Part shown: positions 6,959-12,489 of the stretch, piece by piece
Numbering within the stretch: the first letter of the stretch is position 1
Layout of the letters: every line of letters begins with the position of its first letter
NCBI GenBank assembly: GCA_030606095.1
Contig: JAUWHC010000036.1
Coordinates: 1-12,489, forward strand
Origin: Promethearchaeota archaeon
GTDB lineage: Archaea > Asgardarchaeota > Lokiarchaeia > Sigyniarchaeales > SOKP01
Reading direction: 5' to 3'
DNA length: 12,489 bases
Notes under the pieces: model-generated
Database searches by the model: none
The model's input: only the letters and a program-made list of their open reading frames with translations
Told to the model about the DNA's origin: nothing
Translations under genes and position numbers: made by a program

Positions 6959-8344
6959 TTATCTTGCTTTCAATTGGTTTTTTAAATTTTCTAATTGTTC
7001 TCCGTGCAAATCATAAGATCTCATAAAAAAGAACGCAATTAACAGTGCTATTGATGGAAAAACAGACATTAATAGTCTCAAACCGATAACTACATCTATT
7101 CCAGGATTAGGTACATATCCCCCCGACCAGCTTGTTTCTGAAAATACAATTGCAACAGTTGAAATAAAAAATATTATTGAAAATCTGTGAATGAAAGCGT
7201 TAGTGCCATAAAAACTAGCAGATCTTTTAACTCCGGTCTTTAATTCGTCTTGGTCAATTATGTTTCCCATTAAAATATCAAAGTAAAACATAATTCCCGA
7301 AATTCCGAATCCAACTAATGCTGATGTAACCATTCCAAGAATTATACTAATAGAATCTGATGAAAGAAATAGGTATGGAGTCAAAGTACATATCATTACG
7401 ATCATAGTAATCATGAAGCCTTTTCGCATTCCATATTTAAAACCCATCCATCTATGTATTGGCATAAATGCAGCAGCACAAATAAATGTTAACATTAATG
7501 ATATACCTACATACCAAAAAGCTGAAATTCCGAAAACATAAGCGGAATATAAGGGATACATCGCAGGTAACATATTTAAAACGTACCAAGTGCACATGTT
7601 AGCAAAAACTAACTTAAGAAAAGTCTTGTTTTTAAAAGACATTTTTAGAGAATCAAAGAAGTTTGGTCGTTTTTCAAATTGCTCTCTTAATTCTTCCTTT
7701 TCATTAATACCGAATAAAATGAATAAAAGACCAATTACGCCTACTATAATTGCAACATAAATTCCTGCAGTGATATAATACGATTGAATCTGAGCTATTT
7801 CTGTTGGGTCAATTGGAGAAATGGTTGGAACTGTTTTGACAATGAATAATGTTGGCACAAGATTTGTAAATAAGATAGCGAAAATTGTCAAAATTCTTAA
7901 TACTATATTAACGCTAGCTCTTTGCTTATCATTTGTCCACATCTCAGGAAATAAACTTTTTACGTTTACATCAAAGAGAGTATACACTAGTTCAAAAGTT
8001 ATTATAATAAGAAGGAAGTAAGCAAATTCAATTCCAGCAGGAACCGTAAATAATAAAACCATCATAAGACATAAAGGTATAAAAGAAATAGCGATAAAGA
8101 ACCTTCGTTTCCCGAACTTACCATATTTTTTTCGATCAGATAAAGCGCCCAACATAGGATCGTTAAAAGCATTCCATATAGCCCATATAATATAGGCTGT
8201 CCACATCAACCAAAGATCAAGACCTATAACTGCGAAATAATACGTAAAAACTAATAGCTGGAAAAATTGATAAGTCATTTGATCTGGAAATCCATTTAAT
8301 CCGAAGAAAAATTTATCTCGAAAACTAATCTTATCTTCACTCAT
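6959..8344 (-). CDS. GPH-family (MelB-like) MFS cation symporter
   Basis: A 461-residue polytopic membrane protein with about twelve hydrophobic segments, of the glycoside-pentoside-hexuronide:cation symporter family. Diagnostic are the helix II and loop 2-3 region NAFNDPMLGALSDRKKYGKF (58-77) followed by GKRR, and the central signature around IIDQDELKTGVKRSASFYG. Members import sugars, glucuronides and related small molecules with H+, Na+ or Li+, so the substrate here is open. From memory of MelB, its Na+ site uses Asp55, Asn58 and Asp59; the matching residues here appear to be Asn58, Asn61 and Asp62, so the first acidic ligand is missing and H+ coupling is more likely than Na+ coupling. The ATG at 8344 begins MSEDKISFRDKFFFG, a normal family N-terminus; no strong Shine-Dalgarno precedes it. 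It is divergent from the flavoprotein at 8578. Confidence 0.92.
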   Translation of the reverse strand: MSEDKISFRDKFFFGLNGFPDQMTYQFFQLLVFTYYFAVIGLDLWLMWTAYIIWAIWNAFNDPMLGALSDRKKYGKFGKRRFFIAISFIPLCLMMVLLFTVPAGIEFAYFLLIIITFELVYTLFDVNVKSLFPEMWTNDKQRASVNIVLRILTIFAILFTNLVPTLFIVKTVPTISPIDPTEIAQIQSYYITAGIYVAIIVGVIGLLFILFGINEKEELREQFEKRPNFFDSLKMSFKNKTFLKLVFANMCTWYVLNMLPAMYPLYSAYVFGISAFWYVGISLMLTFICAAAFMPIHRWMGFKYGMRKGFMITMIVMICTLTPYLFLSSDSISIILGMVTSALVGFGISGIMFYFDILMGNIIDQDELKTGVKRSASFYGTNAFIHRFSIIFFISTVAIVFSETSWSGGYVPNPGIDVVIGLRLLMSVFPSIALLIAFFFMRSYDLHGEQLENLKNQLKAR

Positions 8345-8577
8345 TTTAACTCAAATTATAAATTAATTGTTTAGAATCAAAGATTTATTTAATTAAAACT
8401 CTAGTAATTTCAATAAATTTATTAATTTATTTTACACAAATATCCTTAAGACTCCAAAAGAGTGAAATATTTATTTTGAATTTAAGATTGAAATTTTCTG
8501 TTTTAATGTAAAATAGAAAAAAGTTTTAATTAAATTACAAATCATTAAAATATAAGAAAGGTATAAGGTTTTGTCAT
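8345..8577. promoter_or_regulatory. Divergent promoter region: symporter (-) and flavoprotein (+)
   Basis: This 233-bp AT-rich interval carries the outward promoters of both genes. AAAATATAAG at 8547-8556 is a TATA-like box centred 26-27 nt before the flavoprotein ATG, which would give a leaderless or nearly leaderless transcript; a weak AAGGT at 8565-8569 is the only Shine-Dalgarno-like match. ATTATAAATT around 8356-8365 lies too close to the symporter ATG to act as its TATA box. AATTAAATAAATC (minus sense, about 8384-8396) is the better candidate. Confidence 0.4.
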
Positions 8578-9522
8578 ATGGAATTAAAAGAGTACAAATG
8601 TGAGGTTTTAATAATAGGCGCAGGACCAGCGGGATTAAGTGCGGGAGTTTATTGTGGTAGAGCAAACAGGAGCACTATTATATTAGACGGAAAAGAGCCT
8701 TCTGCTTTAGAGAAAACGAAAGAAATACAAAATTGGTTAGGAGAGGCAGATATTGGAGGGTTAGAGCTTCTAAAAAAGTTTAGGAAACACGCTGAAAGCT
8801 TCGATAATGTCGAAATTATAAAAGGAGATGTCATCGCACTAATGGTAGGTATGGGTATGAATATGGTCTCAACAAGAAATGCTAATATTACTGCTGATGT
8901 TGTCTTAATCGCCACTGGCACGGGAGTAAGGAAAGAAGTAATTAAAGGAGAAAGTGGATTAATTGGTTTTGGCGTGTCTTATTGTGCGTTATGCGATGGT
9001 CCATTATTTAAAGAGAGAAATGTCTATTTATATGGTTCAGATGAAGAGGTTTTGGAAGACGCGCTTGCTCTCGATCAAATGGGTTGTATAACACATATAA
9101 TTACTAACGTAGGATTTAATGATTTACCTGAATTAGCTTCTGAAGTTAAAGAAAAAGGAATCGAAATTATTGACAACATGGAAATCGTTGAAGCTATCTC
9201 GGATTCCGATGGGCTGATCCAGAAAATTTTATGCAAAACAATTAAAACAGAACAAGAAGACCAAGAAATAAAAGAGTACGAATTAGCTTGTCTATTCATC
9301 TTATCACACATACCTTCTAATTCGATATTCAAAAAAGCGGGTGTAGAATTGAATGAAAATGGTAATGTCGCTGCAGACGAGAATCAACAAACAAATATAC
9401 AAGGAGTATATGCGGCCGGAGATGTAACTGGAGGTCTATTTCAAGTAATTTTTGCTGCGGCTGAAGGCGCACGTGCTGGGATAAACGCTTGTAAATATCT
9501 CCGAAAAGTAAAGAAAGAATAA
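8578..9522 (+). CDS. Thioredoxin-reductase-like FAD disulfide oxidoreductase with atypical cofactor domain
   Basis: A 314-residue flavoprotein of the low-molecular-weight thioredoxin reductase family. The FAD-binding GAGPAG (14-19), the VLIATGTG strand (109-116), the redox-active CALC (Cys136, Cys139) followed by Asp140 in SYCALCDGP, and the C-terminal FAD motif GVYAAGDV (276-283) are all present, so thiol/disulfide chemistry is expected. The usual GGQ loop after the first strand is replaced by EPSALEKTKEIQNWLG. The central pyridine-nucleotide domain is unusual: where NADPH enzymes have GxGxxA and an HRR(x)3R motif, this protein has YGSDEEVLEDA (152-162) and ITNVGFND (175-182). Thus NADPH is an unlikely donor. 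Known relatives with degenerate sites accept electrons from F420H2 or ferredoxin. No thioredoxin or glutaredoxin gene is adjacent. It ends 28 bp from the convergent DNA methyltransferase. Confidence 0.9.
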   Translation: MELKEYKCEVLIIGAGPAGLSAGVYCGRANRSTIILDGKEPSALEKTKEIQNWLGEADIGGLELLKKFRKHAESFDNVEIIKGDVIALMVGMGMNMVSTRNANITADVVLIATGTGVRKEVIKGESGLIGFGVSYCALCDGPLFKERNVYLYGSDEEVLEDALALDQMGCITHIITNVGFNDLPELASEVKEKGIEIIDNMEIVEAISDSDGLIQKILCKTIKTEQEDQEIKEYELACLFILSHIPSNSIFKKAGVELNENGNVAADENQQTNIQGVYAAGDVTGGLFQVIFAAAEGARAGINACKYLRKVKKE

Positions 9523-9525
9523 AAC

Positions 9526-9542
9526 TTTTTGCTTATTTCTTA
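9526..9542 (+). terminator. T-rich terminator after the flavoprotein
   Basis: TTTTTGCTTATTTCTT begins three nucleotides after the TAA stop on the plus strand, within the 28-bp gap to the convergent methyltransferase. It matches a T-rich archaeal terminator; there is no hairpin. Confidence 0.4.
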
Positions 9543-9550
9543 AAAATAAC

Positions 9551-10447
9551 CTAAGAAAAGTCTAAAATTAAGGTTTCTACAATTTTTTTTCTATTACTCA
9601 TGAATTTATGAAGTGAAAATTTCTTAATATCATAGTTTGCTATAAAGAGTTCCTTTCCTTTATTGGCTTTTTTTTGCTTATAATTATTCATACCATATTG
9701 CAATTCCCACTCATAAATATCGGCAAAATTGAATAATTCTCTTATCTTTTCACAGTCGTCATAAGTAATTAACCATTTATGACTACATTTTTTCATTACC
9801 TTCGCAAATCTCTCGTGATCGAATGTTAAGTGAAGATCACCATCTTTTCCATATAATCTTTTTTTTGTAGCTTTCCAATAGGGGGGGTCTAAAAAAATAA
9901 AAACCTCGTTCCCCTCTTCCAATACAAGTTTTTCATAATCCTCCCCCGTAATACTCACTTCATTTAAGACCGATTTAATTAATTCTAATCTGTCAATAGA
10001 AGATTGTGTAAATCTTCTTTTAAATGCTTGTTGAGAATATCCACCAGAGTCTGCTAAACCTGAAAATGTGATTCTATTCAAAATAAAAAATCGAACAGCC
10101 CGATCAAAATCATTTTCTCCTAAATTTTCTCTATAGTACTTACATAACTCACGACCATCTGTTTCCTCATCCTTTACTTTTTGGACAGATTTAACCAATT
10201 CTTTATTTTTGTCTCTAGCAATTTTCCAAAAACAATATAGATCATAATTAAAATCATTTATCTTAAAAATTATATCATTTTCCACCCTTTGTTTAAGTGC
10301 AAAAAACACAGATCCCCCTCCAATAAATGGTTCACGATATTCTTTGAATTTGGGTATAAGAGGGAAAATTTGTGGAAGTGCTCTTGTTTTTCCTCCAGGA
10401 TATCTCAGAGGACTTTTAATTTCTTTTTTAATTTTTTGATATTGCAT
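9551..10447 (-). CDS. D12-class (Dam-like) N6-adenine DNA methyltransferase
   Basis: A 298-residue DNA adenine methyltransferase that transfers a methyl group from SAM to adenine N6. Numbered from the chosen start, it shows RYPGGK (15-20, motif X), PFIGGGSVFF (40-49, motif I, SAM binding), an INDFN segment (63-67), and the catalytic DPPY (187-190, motif IV). This order is that of Dam/DpnIIM-type D12 enzymes, many of which methylate GATC, although the target cannot be read from sequence. The ATG at 10447 is preferred because GGAG (10455-10458) lies seven nucleotides upstream and the protein then starts shortly before the RYPGGK motif; an ATG at 10471 would add eight residues but has no such site. 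No restriction endonuclease or specificity gene is visible, so it appears solitary. It lies beside toxin-antitoxin genes and is divergent from the next module. Confidence 0.93.
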   Translation of the reverse strand: MQYQKIKKEIKSPLRYPGGKTRALPQIFPLIPKFKEYREPFIGGGSVFFALKQRVENDIIFKINDFNYDLYCFWKIARDKNKELVKSVQKVKDEETDGRELCKYYRENLGENDFDRAVRFFILNRITFSGLADSGGYSQQAFKRRFTQSSIDRLELIKSVLNEVSITGEDYEKLVLEEGNEVFIFLDPPYWKATKKRLYGKDGDLHLTFDHERFAKVMKKCSHKWLITYDDCEKIRELFNFADIYEWELQYGMNNYKQKKANKGKELFIANYDIKKFSLHKFMSNRKKIVETLILDFS

Positions 10448-10590
10448 AAATCTACTCCAAAAATTTATCAAATCTATATTTCTTTCTTATCAATATTCTA
10501 TTAATGATTAATGATATAAATAATAAGGAATAATATGAAAAAGCAATAGATATTTATAGTAAAAATTACACATTAAGTGTGGAGATAATA
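10448..10590. promoter_or_regulatory. Divergent promoter: DNA methyltransferase (-) / TumE-like module (+)
   Basis: The interval carries an exact tandem repeat of TTAATGA (10501-10514). It also has an imperfect 13-bp inverted repeat, ACAC-ATTAA-GTGT (10568-10580), directly before the GGAG Shine-Dalgarno (10581-10584) of the first gene of the module. The inverted repeat is well placed for autorepression by an antitoxin; this is inference from position. Confidence 0.45.
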
Positions 10591-10833
10591 ATGGCACGTG
10601 TATCGGTTGATGAGGAACTTTTAATGAGTTTACTTGATTTTAAATTAAACCATCTTAAAGAAGAGATAGATCGAATATTAAGTAAGTGGAATTATATGTC
10701 TTCTACTGAATTTTTAAAACACGCTAAAGATGGAACACTCTCAGAAGCAGAAATGGATGCTATTGAAATGAAAAATCTCAATGACGAACATGAACGATTG
10801 TTAGGAGAAAAAGCGAGCTTTATTGGGGAGTAA
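10591..10833 (+). CDS. Small helical protein, putative antitoxin of a TumE-like module
   Basis: An 80-residue, highly charged, probably all-helical protein. The start is the ATG at 10591, with GGAG six nucleotides upstream; a GTG at 10579 would add four residues. The first part (VDEELLMSLLDFKLNHLKEEIDRIL, about residues 5-29) looks amphipathic, and the second (MSSTEFLKHAKDGTLSEAEMDAIEM) resembles small archaeal proteins that sit just upstream of TumE/DUF6516-type toxin genes, in which a MSxxEF segment is followed by a Gly-x-Leu and an acidic stretch. From this and the following gene, I infer an antitoxin that binds the toxin and possibly the upstream inverted repeat. No DNA-binding HTH or ribbon-helix-helix motif is obvious. 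The assignment rests on pattern and context, not a clear domain. Confidence 0.55.
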   Translation: MARVSVDEELLMSLLDFKLNHLKEEIDRILSKWNYMSSTEFLKHAKDGTLSEAEMDAIEMKNLNDEHERLLGEKASFIGE

Positions 10834-10904
10834 TGCCTGCAATTTCTAAATTATTAGAAGCAAAAGTAATTCTCGAGTAACTTTTTGATAAGGAGATTAA
10901 TTCT

Positions 10905-11204
10905 TTGACTTTAAATCTAGATTCTAGGAAGCTTCATATCGTATTATCCGATGGTATTGAAATTTATATCATTTATAATGATCATGGTGAATATGGTTAT
11001 AATATCCTATTTTCCAAGCTTGATTTAGATAGATGTAGATTTGATAACTATGACGATCATTGGGATGTTGATTCTCGTCCGCACCATTTCCATCCAAGAA
11101 AAAAAACTGAAGTAGAATCAAGTAAAATGTCTGGAAATCCTAAAGATGGCATTCCATATCTCAATAAAATGCTTAAGTCAGGTAAACTACATAAAACAGA
11201 ATAA
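10905..11204 (+). CDS. Putative toxin, TumE/DUF6516-like
   Basis: A 99-residue protein with a beta-rich N-terminus (KLHIVLSDGIEIYIIYND) and a central block resembling the TumE/DUF6516 family: a strand ending in an Arg-Phe-Asp-Asn stretch (RCRFDNYDDHWD), then RPHHFHP, where family members have a histidine-rich H-x-H element after a conserved Asp-Asn. The C-terminus ends with a helix (IPYLNKMLKSGKL) typical of the family. The start is a TTG at 10905 with AGGAGA (10891-10896) eight nucleotides upstream. The histidine/aspartate cluster could form a catalytic site, but nuclease activity is inference. It follows the putative antitoxin on the same strand, 71 nt downstream, a longer gap than most toxin-antitoxin pairs. 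No other gene is paired with it. Confidence 0.5.
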   Translation: MTLNLDSRKLHIVLSDGIEIYIIYNDHGEYGYNILFSKLDLDRCRFDNYDDHWDVDSRPHHFHPRKKTEVESSKMSGNPKDGIPYLNKMLKSGKLHKTE

Positions 11205-11380
11205 TGTTATTCCAGTAAATAAAAATGCTAAAACCAACAGAAATATCTGATTTTATAAGAAATATTTGAAATTATAGTGAGAAGAGACCACAAAAGTATT
11301 GTAATACAGAGAAAGAATAAATAAAATCTATTTTTTAGCCTTCCTAAACTAATTCTTCATAATAATACGAAGATATATCC

Positions 11381-11782
11381 TTAATAATTAATTTTTTTAA
11401 CTTTAAGATTATCTATATCTTCAAAGTGAGTCTCTGTAGTATAGATAAATATTTTCCGGGTTAGAGCTTCAGCAATTATAATTGCATCTACCATTGAGAG
11501 GAAATTATATTTACATTTAAGTTCTCCAGCCAATATTGATATATTCTCGCTAACGGGTATAAAATCAATGATATCTCCTTTCCTTAGATTTTCCATTAAA
11601 ATTTGAGCGTTAATTTTTCCTTTTTCTCTGCATAAATGATTGAAAAACTCAATATAATTCAATTCCGATGATATGAAATTGTATTTATTTTTCTTTTTAG
11701 TTTTGATTTCTTTAAGTGTTTCTTCATGATTACTTAGATACAAACTAATTACGCCTGTATCAAGAAAAATTGTATTTTTCAT
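11381..11782 (-). CDS. vapC: VapC-like PIN-domain toxin ribonuclease
   Basis: A 133-residue PIN-domain protein; VapC toxins are Mg2+-dependent RNases that cleave tRNA or other RNA when freed from their antitoxin. The acidic residues that bind metal are visible: Asp8 in FLDTGVI (6-12), Glu45 in NYIEFF (42-47), and Asp99 in LSMVDAIIIAEAL (95-107). The C-terminal YTTETHFEDI (114-123) corresponds to the usual T-x-D-x-H-F element, with Glu117 in place of the common Asp. Length is normal. Its ATG overlaps the stop of the AbrB gene by one base (TAATG), showing translational coupling in an antitoxin-first operon. Neighbours are the TumE-like module and an acidic small protein, forming a toxin-antitoxin cluster. 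The RNA target is not predictable. Confidence 0.9.
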   Translation of the reverse strand: MKNTIFLDTGVISLYLSNHEETLKEIKTKKKNKYNFISSELNYIEFFNHLCREKGKINAQILMENLRKGDIIDFIPVSENISILAGELKCKYNFLSMVDAIIIAEALTRKIFIYTTETHFEDIDNLKVKKINY

Positions 11783-12045
11783 TAAAACTGCCTTTGGTAT
11801 AGTTTTTCTTTCTCATTTTCTATCTCTTGTTTGCGTTCTTTAGAGATTTCTTCAATGATCTTGATACTTGTTTCCATATCTAATATTGATTGTAGTTTCT
11901 TTTCTGAGAGATATGGTAATATTTTTATTCCTTCTAAAGGGTGATCAATAATTATCACTTTATCACCATCTTTCCATCCGTACTTTTTCCGCATTTCTGA
12001 TGGGATTGTGATTCTTCCATGATTGCTAATATTAACTATTGTCAT
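11782..12045 (-). CDS. vapB: AbrB/SpoVT-type antitoxin (VapB)
   Basis: An 87-residue antitoxin. Residues 1-43 form a swapped-hairpin AbrB DNA-binding domain: MTIVNISNHGRITIPSEMRK is the standard pattern, continuing as KYGWKDGDKVIII. The C-terminal half (about 47-87) is charged and helical (LSEKKLQSILDMETSIKIIEEI) and would wrap and neutralise the PIN toxin. The ATG at 12045 is preferred; a GTG at 12054 would add three residues, but family members start right before the T-x-V-x-I strand. There is no Shine-Dalgarno. A TATA-like TTTAAAT (minus sense, 12069-12075) lies 27 nt from the ATG, so the transcript may be leaderless. The palindrome ATGTG-ATA-CACAT (12044-12056) covers the start and is a candidate autorepression site. 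Confidence 0.9.
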   Translation of the reverse strand: MTIVNISNHGRITIPSEMRKKYGWKDGDKVIIIDHPLEGIKILPYLSEKKLQSILDMETSIKIIEEISKERKQEIENEKEKLYQRQF

Positions 12046-12103
12046 GTGATACACATAGGAAGTAAAGGATTTAAATTTGCTTATAATTTTTAAAGTTTGC
12101 TTA
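12044..12103. promoter_or_regulatory. Putative vapBC promoter and operator
   Basis: This stretch contains a perfect inverted repeat ATGTG-ATA-CACAT (12044-12056) spanning the antitoxin start codon, a TATA-like element (12069-12075), and two exact copies of TTTGCTTA (12076-12083 and 12096-12103) set 20 nt apart, two helical turns. The layout suits binding of AbrB dimers before and at the promoter, giving autorepression. Binding is inferred. Confidence 0.45.
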
Positions 12104-12169
12104 GCATAATTCTTATTTTTTGTGACCGCTTTTAGGACATAAGAAGGAAAAACAAATAAAATGATATGA

Positions 12170-12385
12170 ATGAAAACCGAGGATAAGTTACAAAAAATAA
12201 AGTTTGAAGAAATTCAGGAACCCGAGGATTTCCATATTATTTCTGATAATGAAGATCTTGTCTTAAATTCGAAAGAGGCTGTGGAATTATTGCTAGATGA
12301 GTTAGAGTCAGTAGAATATGATGAAGATTTAGCTAATTTTTATTCAAAATTTCATAATGAAATTGATGACCGTACAATGGAATAG
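12170..12385 (+). CDS. Small acidic protein of unknown function
   Basis: A 71-residue protein I do not recognise. It is strongly acidic (about 23 Asp/Glu against 7 Lys/Arg), without cysteines, signal peptide or membrane segment. A likely amphipathic helix covers residues 34-49 (NSKEAVELLLDELESV), followed by YDEDLANFYSKFHNEIDD. The start is the ATG at 12170; ATGs at 12161 and 12165 are in other frames and stop quickly. AAGAAGGAAA (12141-12150) is too far upstream to be a normal Shine-Dalgarno, so initiation may be leaderless or weak. It is divergent from vapBC, and no partner gene follows in the remaining 100 bases. The charge would suit an antitoxin or a nucleic-acid mimic, but this is speculation; a false ORF is also possible. 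Confidence 0.5.
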   Translation: MKTEDKLQKIKFEEIQEPEDFHIISDNEDLVLNSKEAVELLLDELESVEYDEDLANFYSKFHNEIDDRTME

Positions 12386-12489
12386 TAAATGAAAAATTAA
12401 AGTTACAAAAACAAACTCTTATTAATTTAATTCATTATGTACAAATAGATTATTAAAATTTGATTGATTATAATGAGAATTTATCTTGA

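Noticed and set aside
10833..10880. A 15-codon frame (MPAISKLLEAKVILE) between the two TumE-like module genes
   Set aside because: It overlaps the previous stop as TAATG, which is suggestive, but it is too short to support as a gene. It is mentioned only as a possible coupling or remnant element.
9551..11204. A complete restriction-modification system
   Set aside because: Neither small gene next to the methyltransferase shows endonuclease motifs such as PD-(D/E)xK or HNH. The histidine-rich element of the second fits TumE-like proteins better.
11296..11307. Palindrome GTATT-GT-AATAC downstream of the TumE-like gene
   Set aside because: It has 5-bp arms with a 2-nt centre, which is too tight for a hairpin and common by chance in AT-rich DNA. 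No T-tract follows it.
1..12489. tRNA or rRNA genes, CRISPR arrays, insertion sequences
   Set aside because: No GC-rich cloverleaf-like segments, no regularly spaced repeats and no transposase or integrase motifs were seen on either strand, although a covariance-model search was not possible.

Overview
The window is AT-rich. It looks like an archaeal chromosome, most likely from an anaerobe and plausibly an Asgard/Lokiarchaeia-type lineage. The evidence is TATA-like boxes placed for leaderless or short-leader transcripts, a GGTGAT-type Shine-Dalgarno deciding a TTG start, T-tract terminators, an AbrB/PIN toxin-antitoxin pair, an O2-sensitive glycyl radical enzyme with its radical-SAM activase, and a GPH-type symporter. 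The lineage is an inference from gene content, not from a marker gene.

Layout. Positions 1-9522 are metabolic. From the left edge come a partial glycyl-radical-enzyme activase (minus, truncated by the window edge), a nitronate-monooxygenase-like flavoprotein (minus), a divergently transcribed thiolase (plus), a large glycyl radical enzyme (minus), a membrane-anchored SAM methyltransferase (minus), a 356-bp AT-rich gap, a GPH/MFS symporter (minus), and a divergently transcribed thioredoxin-reductase-like flavoprotein (plus). Positions 9551-12489 form a small accessory or defence-like stretch: an orphan D12-class adenine DNA methyltransferase (minus), a two-gene module resembling TumE-type toxin-antitoxin pairs (plus), a VapB(AbrB)/VapC pair (minus) and a small, very acidic orphan protein (plus). 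No tRNA, rRNA, CRISPR array, transposase or integrase was seen.

How the genes may work together. The activase would install the radical on Gly809 of the glycyl radical enzyme, which has Cys457 and Glu459 at its active site in an atypical GCLEN context. This pair is the best candidate for new chemistry. The enzyme keeps the Cys-x-Glu of the eliminase/decarboxylase branch, not the Cys-Cys of pyruvate formate-lyase, but its substrate cannot be read from sequence. The thiolase and the FMN enzyme could handle acyl-CoA products, the symporter could import substrate, and the CxxC flavoprotein could supply thiol reduction using an electron donor other than NADPH. This pathway is a hypothesis from proximity only: the genes lie on both strands and are not one operon. 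The regulatory DNA in front of the glycyl radical enzyme (tandem 10-bp repeats and a 13-bp palindrome) is the clearest candidate control region.
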